From assembly GCF_900091585.1 (NCBI RefSeq), contig NZ_FMHT01000003.1, positions 1,054,001-1,118,000 on the forward strand: 64,000 bases of DNA. Direction: 5' to 3'. The position numbers were made by a program, and so were the translations under genes. This DNA is from Micromonospora nigra. Its GTDB lineage: Bacteria; Actinomycetota; Actinomycetes; Mycobacteriales; Micromonosporaceae. Positions 25,584-35,920 of this stretch are shown piece after piece. Below the pieces are notes generated by a model. That model did no database searches, had not been told where the DNA came from, and was given only the letters and a program-made list of their open reading frames with translations. How positions within the stretch are numbered: the stretch's first letter is position 1; the number at the start of each line of letters is the position of its first letter.

Positions 25584-26780
25584 TCAGGCGGTGGGTGGCG
25601 GACGCCACTGGGCGGCGACCGCGGCGGCGCTGCTGCGCAGCCGGGGGGTGATCGTGCCGAGGGCGGCGTCCCGGGCGCGCAGGGCCAACCGGCCCCGGGT
25701 CTGCAACACCGCCGACATCCGGCGCGTCTGGCGCACCACCGCCGCCGCCCGGGGCCGGCGCACCCGGTCGTACGCCGCGACGGCGTCGGGCAACCGGGAC
25801 TCGCGCAGCAGGGCGGCGAGAGTCGCCGCGTCCTCGAACGCCAGGCAGGCGCCCTGGCCCAGGTGCGGCGGCATCGCGTGGGCCGCGTCGCCGAGCAGCA
25901 CCACCCCACCCGGACCGGCCGGGAAGCCGTACGCCCGGGGCAGCGGACGCAGCTCCCGGATCTCCTGCTGCACCAGGTCCACCGGCTCGGTGGCGGCGAG
26001 CAGCTCGCCGATCGGCGCCGGCCAGCCCGCGAACCAGCGGCGCAGCAGCGCGAGCTGGGTCTCCGGCGGCTCGGGGCGGGGCGCCCCGGCCGCGGTGGCC
26101 ACCCAGTAGATGCCGCCCCGGCTGGACGCCCCGGAGGATCCGCGCTCGCCCAGGGAGGCCGCCACGAAGCGGTAGCCGGCGCCCAGCACCTCCCCGCCGA
26201 GCGGCTGGTCGGCGGGCAGCCTGGGGGCCCGGTACCAGGGGATCACCGCCCGCCAGGCGGCGCAGCCGGAGCTGACCACGGCGGCTTCGGGAGCGAACTG
26301 ACGGCGGATGGCGCTGTCGGTGCCGTCGGCGGCCACCAGCAGGTCCGCCTCGAACATGTGCCGGCCGTCACCCACCGCCGGGCGCTGCCCGGCCACGGCA
26401 TGCACCGTGCGCACGGTGCACCCGGTGCGCAGCTCGACCTGCTCCCCCAGCCCGGCGATCAGGGCGTCGTGCAGGTCCTCCCGGTGCACCACCACCGGCA
26501 CCCGGTCGTCGTCGGGGGTGGGACGCGGCTGCACCAGCCAGTGCCCGTCGGGCCGGCGGACGCCGCCGTCGGGCAGCGGCGTGGCGATCGCGTCCAGACC
26601 GGCACCCAGCCCGAGGGCGCGCAGCGCGCGGACGCCGTTGGGCCACAGCACGACGGCCGTCGGCTCGGGGCGGACCCGGTCGACCCGTTCCAGGAGGGTG
26701 ACCCGCCAGCCGGACCGGGCCAGCGCACCGGCGACCGTCAGCCCGCCGAGCCCGGCGCCGACCACCACCGCGGTACGCAT
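25584..26780 (-). CDS. FAD-dependent monooxygenase (aromatic hydroxylase type)
   Basis: A 398-residue class A flavoprotein monooxygenase. The dinucleotide-binding motif opens the protein (VVVGAGLGGLTVAGALARSG). The DG motif region is FEADLLVAADGTDSAIRRQF and the GD motif is GGVVLLGDAAHAMPPHLGQG, continuing ACLAFEDAATLAALL. These three signatures in order, with an Arg after the DG motif, are those of p-hydroxybenzoate-hydroxylase-like enzymes. Substrate is unknown, with salicylate- or urate-like aromatics as guesses from family breadth. It sits 12 bases after lgt in the same direction and may be read from the lgt transcript. Confidence 0.9.
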   Translation of the reverse strand: MRTAVVVGAGLGGLTVAGALARSGWRVTLLERVDRVRPEPTAVVLWPNGVRALRALGLGAGLDAIATPLPDGGVRRPDGHWLVQPRPTPDDDRVPVVVHREDLHDALIAGLGEQVELRTGCTVRTVHAVAGQRPAVGDGRHMFEADLLVAADGTDSAIRRQFAPEAAVVSSGCAAWRAVIPWYRAPRLPADQPLGGEVLGAGYRFVAASLGERGSSGASSRGGIYWVATAAGAPRPEPPETQLALLRRWFAGWPAPIGELLAATEPVDLVQQEIRELRPLPRAYGFPAGPGGVVLLGDAAHAMPPHLGQGACLAFEDAATLAALLRESRLPDAVAAYDRVRRPRAAAVVRQTRRMSAVLQTRGRLALRARDAALGTITPRLRSSAAAVAAQWRPPPTA

Positions 26781-26792
26781 CGCCGCCCGCCC

Positions 26793-27938
26793 TCAGCTGT
26801 CGCGGTCGGAGGCGGCCCGGTCCGATGTCTGGTCTGTCCCGGTCGGGGTGCCGGCGTCCGCCGGGGCGGACCCCGCCGGGACCTCGGTGTCCGCCGGGAC
26901 CTCGGTGTCCGCCGCCCCGGGGGGCAGTTCGCCGGTCTCCCGCCAGGCGCGGAAGCTCTCCTCGTCGACCACCCGGTAGCCCTCCGGCTGCCCCTTCGGC
27001 GCGGTCGCCTCCCGCGCGGACAGGTCGACCTGGGACAGGTCCGCCGCGCCGGCCGCGGTCGGCGCGGCCGGGGCCTCGATCGGGATCAGGTACTCCCGGG
27101 GGCCGCGCACCCGGACGAAGTAGACCAGCGCGCCGAGGAAGACCAGCGCGGCCGTCCACACGTTGAGGCGTACGCCGAGGATGGTGTTCGCCTCGTCGGT
27201 ACGCATCAACTCGATCCAGAAGCGGCCGGTGGTGTAGCCCATGACGTACAGGGCGAACGCCCGGCCCCGGCCGAGCCGCAGCTTGCGGTCGAGCACCAGC
27301 ACCAGCACCGCGACGCCCACGTTCCACAGCGCCTCGTAGGCGAAGGTGGGGTGGTAGAGCCCGGGTTCGAGGATCGGCTGCCCGGACTCGTCGCGCAACG
27401 CCTGACCGGGATTGTTCGGATCCATCCGGTGGATCTCCAGCCCCCACGGCAGGGTCGTCCGGCCGCCGTACAGCTCGTTGTTGAACCAGTTGCCGAGGCG
27501 GCCGACCGCCTGCGCCAGCGGCAGGCCGATGGCGAGCGCGTCGGCGATCACGGTCAACGGGATGCCGAGCTGCCGGGCGGCGAACCAGGCACCGACCGCG
27601 CCACCGGCCACGGCGCCCCAGATGCCGAGGCCGCCCTCCCAGATGGCGAACGCCGCCATCGGGTCGCCGCCGGTGCCGAAGTACTTCTCCGGCGAGCTGA
27701 TCACGTGGTAGATCCGGGCACCGACGATGCCGGCCGGCACCGCCCAGACCGCGATGTCGAGCACCGCCCCCGGGGCGACGCCGCGCTGGCGCAGCCGTCG
27801 CTCGGTGACCCAGCAGGCCACCACGATGCCGAGGATGATACACAACGCGTACGCCCGGACGGGCAGCGGCCCGATCTGCCACACCGCGGTGCTGGGGCTG
27901 GGCAGGGCCGCCTGGGGGGTCAGCGAGGCGAGGTTCAC
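26793..27938 (-). CDS. lgt: Prolipoprotein diacylglyceryl transferase
   Basis: A 381-residue polytopic membrane enzyme that moves diacylglycerol from phosphatidylglycerol to the lipobox Cys of prolipoproteins. About seven TM segments are visible. The Lgt signature is GRLGNWFNNELYGGRTTLPW (residues ~150-169), and AIWEGGLGIWGAVAGG and YHPTFAYEALWN precede and follow it. The last ~90 residues are a Pro/Glu-rich cytoplasmic tail with a repeated TEVPADTEVPAGS, common in actinobacterial Lgt. The GTG at 27938 is chosen because the membrane region begins shortly after it and TAGCGT stands 8 nt upstream. Another lipoprotein-maturation gene, lspA, is at 63149 in this window. Confidence 0.95.
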   Translation of the reverse strand: MNLASLTPQAALPSPSTAVWQIGPLPVRAYALCIILGIVVACWVTERRLRQRGVAPGAVLDIAVWAVPAGIVGARIYHVISSPEKYFGTGGDPMAAFAIWEGGLGIWGAVAGGAVGAWFAARQLGIPLTVIADALAIGLPLAQAVGRLGNWFNNELYGGRTTLPWGLEIHRMDPNNPGQALRDESGQPILEPGLYHPTFAYEALWNVGVAVLVLVLDRKLRLGRGRAFALYVMGYTTGRFWIELMRTDEANTILGVRLNVWTAALVFLGALVYFVRVRGPREYLIPIEAPAAPTAAGAADLSQVDLSAREATAPKGQPEGYRVVDEESFRAWRETGELPPGAADTEVPADTEVPAGSAPADAGTPTGTDQTSDRAASDRDS

Positions 27939-27946
27939 GGGTGCAC

Positions 27947-27952
27947 ACGCTA
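27947..27952 (-). promoter_or_regulatory. -10 box TAGCGT of lgt
   Basis: TAGCGT is 8 nt before the lgt GTG with no Shine-Dalgarno sequence, so a leaderless or near-leaderless start is likely. Confidence 0.4.
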
Positions 27953-28026
27953 CCGCTGCGGACCCCTCCGACGGCACCCCGGTCCGGCTCGACCGCGCGC
28001 CGGAGCGTCCAGGCCGGGTCGCGGCG

Positions 28027-28032
28027 TAGGAT
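28027..28032 (+). promoter_or_regulatory. -10 box TAGGAT of the Nudix gene
   Basis: TAGGAT lies 8 nt before the ATG at 28041, with no ribosome-binding site. Confidence 0.4.
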
Positions 28033-28040
28033 TCGGGCTC

Positions 28041-28598
28041 ATGAGGGCGCTCACCTGGGCGGTCGCCGCGGTCGTCACCGACGGGTCCGGCCGGGTGCTG
28101 CTCTGCCGGCAGAGTCCACCCGCCGCCTGGTACGCGCCGTCGGACGGGCACCCCGAACCCGCCGCCCGGTACGCGCTGCCGGGCGGGCGACTCCGTCCCG
28201 GGGAGGGGCCGGTCGAGGCGGTGGCCCGCGACATCCTGACCGAGACGGGCTGGCCCGTCGAGGTGGTCGACCTGGTGGGTCTCTACCGGCTGCTCCGGGC
28301 GGGTCCGACGCCGGCGGCCGGTCGGGCCGGCCCCCCGCCCGACGTGCTGGTCCACGTGTTCCGGGCCCGGGTCGGTGCCGCCGCGCCCGCGACCCGGCCG
28401 GCGGGTGGCTGCCACCTCTCCTGGCACGCCCCACCCGATCTGCCGGAGCAGCTCACCCCGACCACCCGGGCCGCGCTCGCCGACGCCCTGGCGGGCCGCT
28501 CCGGCGTGCTACGGACCTGGGCGGCGACGCCCCGGGCCCCATCGCAGCGCCCCGGAGCCTCGCCCGACGACGGCGCGGACACCCGCGCCCTCCCGTGA
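28041..28598 (+). CDS. Nudix hydrolase with a slightly degenerate Nudix box
   Basis: A 185-residue Nudix-fold protein: MRALTWAVAAVVTDGSGRVL then LCRQSPPAAWYAPS, ALPGGRLRPGEGPVEAVARD and ILTETGWPVEVVDLVGLYRL. The Nudix consensus G-x5-E-x7-REUxEExGU is read as G-RLRPG-E-GPVEAVA-RDILTETGW, so RE has become RD and EE has become TE. The final metal-binding Glu is kept. Activity on a nucleoside diphosphate derivative is plausible but may be weakened. The C-terminal ~45 residues are low-complexity. It is divergent from lgt with about 100 bases between starts. Confidence 0.8.
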   Translation: MRALTWAVAAVVTDGSGRVLLCRQSPPAAWYAPSDGHPEPAARYALPGGRLRPGEGPVEAVARDILTETGWPVEVVDLVGLYRLLRAGPTPAAGRAGPPPDVLVHVFRARVGAAAPATRPAGGCHLSWHAPPDLPEQLTPTTRAALADALAGRSGVLRTWAATPRAPSQRPGASPDDGADTRALP

Positions 28599-28658
28599 CC
28601 CACCCGCGCCCCGCCCCCGGTACGTCGGTCGGTCGCGGGAGAGTGTGCCCGCGCGGAC

Positions 28659-28748
28659 GCCGGTCAGGTCGCGGGGGCGCGGACGCCCTCGGCGAGTTCG
28701 GATGCCGGTCAGGTCGCGGGGGCGCGGACGCCCTCGGCGAGTTCGGCG
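28659..28748. repeat. 45-bp tandem duplication spanning the trpA stop
   Basis: Bases 28659-28701 and 28704-28746 are identical over 43 positions at a period of 45. The right copy is the real 3' end of trpA with its TGA. The left copy is an out-of-gene duplicate just past the stop. 45 bases equals 15 codons. Confidence 0.85.
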
Positions 28749-29512
28749 CTCAGGGCACGCAGGGCGGTCAGACCGGCGGCCGGGTCGGGGGCGTCGAGGA
28801 CGCAGCGGACGAGCGCGCTGCCGACGATCACCCCGTCGGCGTACCCGGCGACGGTGGCCGCCTGCGCCCCCGTACCCACACCCAGGCCGACGCCGACCGG
28901 CAGGTCGGTCACCCCACGCACCCGGGACACCAGCACCGGGGCCGCCTCCGAGGTCTGCGACCGGGCCCCGGTGACCCCCATGATCGCGGTGGCGTAGACG
29001 AAGCCACGGCAGTGTTCGGTGGTCATCCGCAGCCGCGCGTCGGTGGACGACGGGGACACCAGGAACGTGCGGTCCAGCCCGTACGCCTCGGAGGCGGCCA
29101 GCCACTCGCCGGCCTCCTCCGGGATCAGGTCGGGGGTGATCAGCCCGGTGCCGCCGGCGTTGGCGAGATCGCGGCCGAACGCGTCGACGCCGTACCGCTC
29201 GACCGGGTTCCAGTAGGTCATGGTGACCACCGGCGCGCCGGTGGCCGCGACCGCCTCGACGACGCGCAGCGCGTCGGCGGTGCGGACGCCGCCGGCCAGG
29301 GCGATGTCGCTGGCCCGCTGGATCACCGGGCCGTCCATCACCGGGTCGGAGTACGGGATCTCCACCTCGATGACGTCGACCCCGGCCTCGACCATCGCGG
29401 TCATCGCGGCGATGCTGCCCTCGACGGTCGGGAACCCGGCCGGCATGCAGCCGACCAGCACCGCCCGCCCGTCCGCGCGGGCCTTGTCGAACGCCACCCC
29501 GATCCGGCTCAT
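28709..29512 (-). CDS. trpA: Tryptophan synthase alpha chain
   Basis: A 267-residue TIM barrel that cleaves indole-3-glycerol phosphate to indole, passed to TrpB. Catalytic Glu is in VDVIEVEIPYSDPVMDGPVI (residues ~43-62), where the second acid is Asp of YSDP. The phosphate-binding part is LPVGVGLGVGTGAQAATVAG followed by DGVIVGSALVRCV. MTYWNPVERYGVDAFGRDLA and LITPDLIPEEAGEW are also typical. The ATG at 29512 is 8 bases past the trpB stop. The 3' end has been duplicated just downstream of its stop. Confidence 0.97.
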   Translation of the reverse strand: MSRIGVAFDKARADGRAVLVGCMPAGFPTVEGSIAAMTAMVEAGVDVIEVEIPYSDPVMDGPVIQRASDIALAGGVRTADALRVVEAVAATGAPVVTMTYWNPVERYGVDAFGRDLANAGGTGLITPDLIPEEAGEWLAASEAYGLDRTFLVSPSSTDARLRMTTEHCRGFVYATAIMGVTGARSQTSEAAPVLVSRVRGVTDLPVGVGLGVGTGAQAATVAGYADGVIVGSALVRCVLDAPDPAAGLTALRALSAELAEGVRAPAT

Positions 29513-29520
29513 GCCGTCCC

Positions 29521-30756
<1,236 letters not shown>

Positions 30757-30792
30757 GGCGGGGTTCCTCTCGCTGCGTGACCCGGCGCGCGG

Positions 30793-31656
30793 CTAGCGCG
30801 CCGGGCGGGGCGTCGCCGGGTGGTTGCCGGCGTTGACCAGCTCGGCCACCGCCTCCCGGGGGCTCTTCTGGGTGACCAGACCCTCGCCGACCAGCACGGC
30901 GTCGGCGCCGGCCGAGGCGTACCGGATCAGGTCGTGCGGGCCGCGTACCCCGGATTCCGCGATCTTGACGACGCTGCTGGGCAGGCCGGGCGCGATCCGT
31001 TCGAACACCGAGCGGTCGACCTCCAGGGTACGCAGATTGCGCGCGTTGACGCCGATCACCTGCGCGCCGGCCTCCAGGGCCCGGTCGGCCTCCTCCTCGT
31101 CGTGCACCTCGACCAGGGCGGTCATCCCGAGGGACTCGATCCGCTCCAGCAGGCCCACCAGGGCGTTCTGCTCCAACGCGGCGACGATCAGCAGGACCAG
31201 GTCGGCGCCGTGCGCCCGGGCCTCGTGCACCTGGTAGCTGGACACCACGAAGTCCTTGCGCAACACCGGAATCTGCACGGCGGCCCGCACGGCGGCCAGG
31301 TCGTCCAGCGAGCCGCCGAACCAGCGCCCCTCGGTCAGCACGCTGATCACCCGCGCGCCACCGGCAGCGTAGTCACCCGCCAGGTCGGCCGGGTCGGCGA
31401 TCTCGGCGAGCTGACCCTTCGAGGGCGAGGACCGCTTGACCTCGGCGATCACGCCCACGCCCGGCTTGCGCAGGGCCGCGTACGCGTCGAGCGGTGGCGG
31501 TGCCGCAGCCGCCAGTTCACGGATCCGCTCGAGCGGAACCTGCTCCTGCCGCCGGGCCACGTCCTCGCGGACGCCGACCAGGATCTCGTCGAGCACACTG
31601 ACGGGCGCCGCCGGACCGGCTTCGTCCCCCTCCGCGTGCGCATGCTCAGCAGTCAC
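30793..31656 (-). CDS. trpC: Indole-3-glycerol-phosphate synthase
   Basis: A 287-residue TIM-barrel enzyme that closes the indole ring of CdRP. Catalytic blocks are present: [20 protein letters not shown] (the Glu and Lys of the E-K-SPS motif), [20 protein letters not shown] (second Lys), [20 protein letters not shown] and [20 protein letters not shown]. The GTG at 31656 is chosen because GAGAGGGGAG stands about 8 bases before it. The ATG at 31683 has no ribosome site. It is the first gene of trpCBA. No trpF is fused or adjacent, consistent with PriA (52729-53454) doing that step. Confidence 0.96.
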   Translation of the reverse strand: MTAEHAHAEGDEAGPAAPVSVLDEILVGVREDVARRQEQVPLERIRELAAAAPPPLDAYAALRKPGVGVIAEVKRSSPSKGQLAEIADPADLAGDYAAGGARVISVLTEGRWFGGSLDDLAAVRAAVQIPVLRKDFVVSSYQVHEARAHGADLVLLIVAALEQNALVGLLERIESLGMTALVEVHDEEEADRALEAGAQVIGVNARNLRTLEVDRSVFERIAPGLPSSVVKIAESGVRGPHDLIRYASAGADAVLVGEGLVTQKSPREAVAELVNAGNHPATPRPAR

Positions 31657-31781
31657 CAACGGACTCCCCTCTCCGGGTGTCATGGGCCGATGCTAGGGGG
31701 CGCCACCTGGCGACAGGCGCCGGGGGTATGGCGCGCCTCACGAGATGGGCTGCGGCATAATGGCCGACTTCGGCGAACGGA

Positions 31782-31800
31782 GCGTGACACTGTGTCACGC
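31782..31800. promoter_or_regulatory. Perfect dyad GCGTGACA-CTG-TGTCACGC
   Basis: Eight-base arms with a 3-nt centre, about 125 bases upstream of trpC. The inner half-sites CGTGAC/GTCACG recur with one base less spacing at 44825-44840 upstream of the acyl-CoA ligase. Confidence 0.6.
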
Positions 31801-31923
31801 CCTCCCCCGCTTCCGCGTCACGAAGCTCATCGATGCCCGCCCATGCCCCATTCCACCACGCGGCGCGGGTCGGGCGCAGCGCGCCGGGGCCGGGCGCGAT
31901 GTGACCAAGCTCAAGGGTGACCT

Positions 31924-31937
31924 GGGACCTAGGTCCC
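31924..31937. promoter_or_regulatory. DevR/DosR-box-like palindrome GGGACCTAGGTCCC
   Basis: A perfect 14-bp palindrome with the core GGGAC-N4-GTCCC, matching the centre of the mycobacterial DosR consensus (GGGAC-TWWA-GTCCC) except for the four central bases. It lies 138 bases upstream of the small gene at 32075. Confidence 0.5.
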
Positions 31938-32074
31938 TTCCCTGGTGGCGGGCACCGCCAGCAGAGTTGACCCGTGGGTCACCACCGCGAAACGTGAGCC
32001 GGCCACCATCGTCCCAGGGCAGACTCGATGACGTGTCCGCCCACCCGCCACCGACGACCTCCCAAGAGGTGATC

Positions 32075-32332
32075 ATGAACCCCTCCGGGCCCCACCAGAC
32101 CATCGGCCTGACGACCATCTCCCGGACCGTCGCGTCGCTCGCCGTCGGCGTGGTGCACACGCTGGAACGCGCCGTGGTGGGCGAGGCACGGGTGCGCACC
32201 GCCCAGGGCAACGCCTGGGAGGCGGTCTGCGCCGACCGGGCCCGCGCCGACCAGCGCGCCGAACTCGACCGCCTGGTGGCCGAGCTGTCGGCCGCCCGGG
32301 CCGCCGCCCGGGACCGCCAGCCGGTCAGCTGA
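32075..32332 (+). CDS. Small hypothetical protein
   Basis: An 85-residue protein. The N-terminal half is MNPSGPHQTIGLTTISRTVA with SLAVGVVHTLERAVVG, a weakly hydrophobic helix. The C-terminal half is a charged coiled-coil-like helix (RADQRAELDRLVAELSAARA). The ATG at 32075 has AGAGGTG 5-11 bases upstream. It is transcribed against the trp genes and its last codons overlap the convergent trp-associated gene by 8 bases. A DosR-box-like palindrome lies upstream. Function unknown. Confidence 0.65.
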   Translation: MNPSGPHQTIGLTTISRTVASLAVGVVHTLERAVVGEARVRTAQGNAWEAVCADRARADQRAELDRLVAELSAARAAARDRQPVS

Positions 32333-32942
32333 CCGTCGGGTCCTCGCCCCGGTCCAGGGCGTCCCACGCCTGGGTGGTGCCCCGGCCCTCGATCGGGCCG
32401 GCCGGCTGGGGCGCCGCCGGCCCGCCCGGCCGGGTCGTCACCTGGCCGGGCCGGGCCGGACGCTCGTAGCGGGCCCCCATCGCCGGCCACCGGCCGCCCC
32501 GCCACCCGGTCAGCAGGCCGCCGCCGGCGGTGAGGAGCCCGCCGACGAGGCACAACGCCGGCCACTGCCGGCTCACCTCGCCGTCGAACCCGGCGACCAG
32601 CCCCTGGACGCCGCCCGCCGCCACGGCGAGCCCGAGCAGCGCCAGCAGCCCGCCCAGCACCTGCCGCAGCCGGCCCCGGGTGGCCAGCACCGCGCCGCCG
32701 CCGGCCAGTGCGACCACCGCCAGCGCCGGCAACCACGGCACCAGCGCCGCACCGGTACTGGTGTCGCGCACCGGCGGCAGCGGGGCCGGGCGGGCGCTCA
32801 ACTCGACCGCCCAGGTCCGGGTGGCCGCCCACAGGGCCAGGCCCGCGCCGGCCAGGCAGAGCAGCACCGCGTAGGTCAGCTCCCGCCGCCCCGCCGGCCC
32901 GCCCCGGGTCACCGCGCCGGCCGGTGCGGGAGCGGGGCTCAC
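32325..32942 (-). CDS. Trp-operon-associated membrane protein (TIGR02234 type)
   Basis: A 205-residue membrane protein with four TM helices: [58 protein letters not shown] and [21 protein letters not shown] soluble Pro-rich tail ends [32 protein letters not shown] between helices 1 and 2 and the [11 protein letters not shown] end are hallmarks of the actinobacterial family always found between trpE and trpC. The GTG at 32942 overlaps the trpE stop by 3 bases (GTGA). Its role in tryptophan metabolism or transport is not established. Confidence 0.92.
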   Translation of the reverse strand: MSPAPAPAGAVTRGGPAGRRELTYAVLLCLAGAGLALWAATRTWAVELSARPAPLPPVRDTSTGAALVPWLPALAVVALAGGGAVLATRGRLRQVLGGLLALLGLAVAAGGVQGLVAGFDGEVSRQWPALCLVGGLLTAGGGLLTGWRGGRWPAMGARYERPARPGQVTTRPGGPAAPQPAGPIEGRGTTQAWDALDRGEDPTVS

Positions 32943-34492
32943 CGGGCCGCCCGCAGCGTCTCGGCGGCGGCGATCGCGGCGAGCACGGCGGCGGCCTTGC
33001 TGCGGGTCTCCTGGTCCTCCGCGGCCGGATCCGAGTCGGCCACGACGCCCGCCCCGGCCTGCACGTACGCCCGCCCGTCGCGGATCAGCGCGGTGCGGAT
33101 CGCGATGGCCATGTCCAGGTCGCCGCCGAAGCCGAAGTAGCCCACGGTGCCGCCGTAGAGCCCCCGCCGGACCGGCTCCAGTTCCTCGATGATCTCCATG
33201 GCGCGCACCTTGGGGGCGCCGGACAGGGTGCCCGCCGGGAAGGTGGCGGCCAACGCGTCGAAGGCGGAGCGGTCCTCGCGCAGCGTGCCCACCACCGTCG
33301 AGACAATGTGCATGACGTGGCTGTACCGCTCGATCGTGGCGAACTCGGGCACCTCGACCGTGCCCGGCAGGCAGACCCGCCCCAGGTCGTTGCGGCCCAG
33401 GTCGACCAGCATCACGTGCTCGGCCCGCTCCTTCGGGTCGGTGAGCAGTTCGGCGGCGAGCCGGGCGTCCGCCTCCGGGGTGGCGCCCCGCGGCCGGGTC
33501 CCCGCGATGGGGTGCAGCAACGCCCGGCGGTGCCCCTCGGCGTCCGCCGTCACCTTCAGGTGTGCCTCCGGCGACGAGCCGACCACGTCGAAGCCGTCGA
33601 AGCGCAGCAGGTACATGTAGGGGCTGGGGTTGGTGGTGCGCAGCACCCGGTAGACGTCCAACGGGTCGGCGTCGGTCTCCCGCTCGAACCGCTGCGCCAG
33701 CACGATCTGGAAGCACTCGCCGGCCCGGATCGCCTCCTTGGCCGCCTCCACCGCCTTCGGGTAACCACCGTCGGGCGTACGGCTGCGTACCCGGTCCACC
33801 GCCGGCCTGGCCACCGTGGAGATCATCGGCGGGATCGGCCGGGACAGCGCGGTCGTCATCGCGTCCAGCCGGCCCACCGCGTGGTGGTACGCCGCCGCCA
33901 CCCGGTCCGCGCGCTCCGGTTCGTCCGGCGCCGGCAGGACCGCGTTCGCGACGAGGATCGCCGAACCGTCGTAGTGGTCGAGCACCACCAGGTCGGTCGC
34001 GAGCATCATGCCCAGTTCGGGCAGCCCGAGGTCGTCCTCGGTCAGCGCCGGCAGTCGCTCGAACCGCCGGACCAGGTCGTAGCCGAGGTAGCCGACCATG
34101 CCGCCGGTCAGCGGGGGCAGGTCGCCGCCGGCCTCGGCGGCCGGCCCGGCGAGCGCGGCCACGGTGGCCCGCAGCACCCGCACCGGGTCCCCGGTGGTCG
34201 GCAGGCCGGCCGGCGGGGTGCCGGTCCAGACGGCCACCCCGTTCCGCTCGGTCAGCGTGGCACTGCTGCGCACCCCGATGAACGAGTAGCGGGACCAGGC
34301 CATCCCGGCCGAACCGACACCCTGCTCGGCGGACTCCAGCAGGAACGTGCCGGGGCCGCCGGCCAGCTTGCGGTAGACCCCGACCGGGGTCTCGGCGTCG
34401 GCGAGCAGCCGCCGGGTGACGGGCACGACCCGCCAGCGGGCCGCCAGGTCGGTGAAGGTGGCGAGGTCGGGGCTCACCGAGCCGTCCGTCAT
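32939..34492 (-). CDS. trpE: Anthranilate synthase component I
   Basis: A 517-residue chorismate-binding enzyme that makes anthranilate with an amidotransferase partner (trpG is not in the window). The feedback-inhibition motif LLES-x10-S is kept ([10 protein letters not shown]...WSRYSFIG, residues ~50-72), so tryptophan inhibition is expected. The chorismate-binding C-terminus has [60 protein letters not shown] and [17 protein letters not shown]. Its ATG overlaps the hisI stop as ATGA. The His and Trp pathways are thus physically coupled here. Confidence 0.97.
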   Translation of the reverse strand: MTDGSVSPDLATFTDLAARWRVVPVTRRLLADAETPVGVYRKLAGGPGTFLLESAEQGVGSAGMAWSRYSFIGVRSSATLTERNGVAVWTGTPPAGLPTTGDPVRVLRATVAALAGPAAEAGGDLPPLTGGMVGYLGYDLVRRFERLPALTEDDLGLPELGMMLATDLVVLDHYDGSAILVANAVLPAPDEPERADRVAAAYHHAVGRLDAMTTALSRPIPPMISTVARPAVDRVRSRTPDGGYPKAVEAAKEAIRAGECFQIVLAQRFERETDADPLDVYRVLRTTNPSPYMYLLRFDGFDVVGSSPEAHLKVTADAEGHRRALLHPIAGTRPRGATPEADARLAAELLTDPKERAEHVMLVDLGRNDLGRVCLPGTVEVPEFATIERYSHVMHIVSTVVGTLREDRSAFDALAATFPAGTLSGAPKVRAMEIIEELEPVRRGLYGGTVGYFGFGGDLDMAIAIRTALIRDGRAYVQAGAGVVADSDPAAEDQETRSKAAAVLAAIAAAETLRAAR

Positions 34493-35781
34493 GACTCCTC
34501 CCGGGCGCCGGTCACCGGCAGGTCCTCGAAGAAGCAGGTGCGGTGCCCGGTGTGGCAGGCCGCGCCCAACTGGTCGACGCTGACCAGGATCGCGTCGCCG
34601 TCACAGTCCATCGCCACCGACCGGACGTACTGGTGGTGGCCGGAGGTGGCGCCCTTCACCCAGTACTCGCCCCGGCTGCGGGACCAGTAGGTGGCCCGGC
34701 CGGTGGTCAGGGTGCGGTGCAGCGCCTCGTCGTCCATCCAGGCGACCATCAGCACCTCGCCGGAGTCGTGCTGGCGCACCACCGCGGCGACCAGGCCGTC
34801 GGGGGTGCGGCGCAGCCGGGCGGCGATGGACGGGTCGAGCCGGGACGTCCGGCCCGGGGCGGGTTGCTGCGGGCTGGGGTGGGCGCCGCTCACCGGCGCG
34901 TCAGGTACGGGCACAGTGAGCCATTGTCCCGCACCCGCCGTGCGCCCCGGTGCCGCCTCCCGGCGGGGGCGGGGCGGCCGGCCGGCGGGCCGGCCGAGCT
35001 GGGCCACGTAACGCCGGAGCCGACCGTCCACCAGGGCCGCAGCCAGGTCCGCGCCGGCCACCTCGGCGATCTCGGCCGCGTACGGGCGCACCAGCGGCAG
35101 CGTGCCGCCGACGAGGCGGCTGGCGGCGGCGGCGAGCTGGCCCACGGAGCCGGGCCGCAGCCCGAGGCAGAGCAGCATGTCCTCCCGGTAGCCGGCCGGC
35201 GCCACGGGCAGGTCGAGCGCGGCGGACAGGGCGGAGCGGCGGGACACCACCCGCACGGACGGGTTCGCCAGCCGCAGCACCGAGGGGGTGAGGCGGGCCA
35301 GGTCGGCGGCGGCCAGCCGGATTCCGAGCTGGTCCCCGGCGTCCCGCGCCCCGGCGACCTTACCCAGCGTGGCAATCAACTCCTCCAGCCGCGGCTCGTC
35401 GGCCGGCTGGCAGAGCACGGGCAGGTCGATCCGGGGCCGCCAGTGCGGCTCCGCCCAGAGCAGCCGGGCGGGCGCGGTGACCGGCAGCCCGAACGCCCAG
35501 TCGGCGGGCTCACCCAGCCGGACGATCCAGGACCGGACGTCCCGCGACGCCACCGACAGGTGGGTCAACCGGCCCGAGTGCTCGGCGAGGTACGCCCGGC
35601 GGGCCGCGTACGGAGCGCCGCCGACCAGCACGTCCACGTCGACGTCGCTGTGGGCGGTGGCGGCCCGTCGGGCGTGGCTGCCGCGCAGCAGGATGCCGAC
35701 CACGGGCCGGTCCGCACCCGCCCGCAGCCGGGCAGCCCACTCGTCGAGAAAGCCGCTGTCCGGTGACGGAGCGTGATCCAC
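34489..35781 (-). CDS. hisI: Nucleotidyltransferase-like domain in frame with phosphoribosyl-AMP cyclohydrolase
   Basis: One open frame of 430 residues. Residues 1-~100 hold a nucleotidyltransferase motif [20 protein letters not shown] followed by VDVLVGG (GS...SDxDxxV). A helical domain follows to ~270, then a Pro-rich linker. From ~315 there is a full His[60 protein letters not shown] and TGHRTCF, with the Zn-binding Cys residues. HisI opens the purine ring of PR-AMP in step 3 of histidine synthesis. HisI is normally a ~125-residue separate protein. An internal GTG at 34893 could start it alone, but no stop separates the two parts. Either a real fusion or a lost stop. Confidence 0.8.
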   Translation of the reverse strand: MDHAPSPDSGFLDEWAARLRAGADRPVVGILLRGSHARRAATAHSDVDVDVLVGGAPYAARRAYLAEHSGRLTHLSVASRDVRSWIVRLGEPADWAFGLPVTAPARLLWAEPHWRPRIDLPVLCQPADEPRLEELIATLGKVAGARDAGDQLGIRLAAADLARLTPSVLRLANPSVRVVSRRSALSAALDLPVAPAGYREDMLLCLGLRPGSVGQLAAAASRLVGGTLPLVRPYAAEIAEVAGADLAAALVDGRLRRYVAQLGRPAGRPPRPRREAAPGRTAGAGQWLTVPVPDAPVSGAHPSPQQPAPGRTSRLDPSIAARLRRTPDGLVAAVVRQHDSGEVLMVAWMDDEALHRTLTTGRATYWSRSRGEYWVKGATSGHHQYVRSVAMDCDGDAILVSVDQLGAACHTGHRTCFFEDLPVTGAREES

Positions 35782-35920
35782 CGCGCCATCGTGCCGTACG
35801 TCCGATCAGGGTGCAATGCCCGTTGCCGGACTCTGTGTCCGGTCCGCAGGACCCCGATCGTGCTGGTGGCCGAGTCGCGCGGTCGACGGGTCGTTGCGCG
35901 ACCGGGCATATGTCATCTAG

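Larger units (their letters stand above)
31657..32074. other. Regulatory intergenic region with two palindromes
   Basis: About 420 bases between the divergent starts of trpC and a small plus-strand gene. It holds the dyad at 31782-31800 and the DosR-box-like palindrome at 31924-31937. No leader peptide rich in Trp, T-box or attenuator-type hairpin pair was seen, so attenuation control is not supported. Confidence 0.6.

Noticed and set aside
31657-32074. Trp leader peptide, T-box or TRAP-type attenuator
   Set aside because: No run of Trp codons, no T-box motif and no competing hairpins upstream of trpC.
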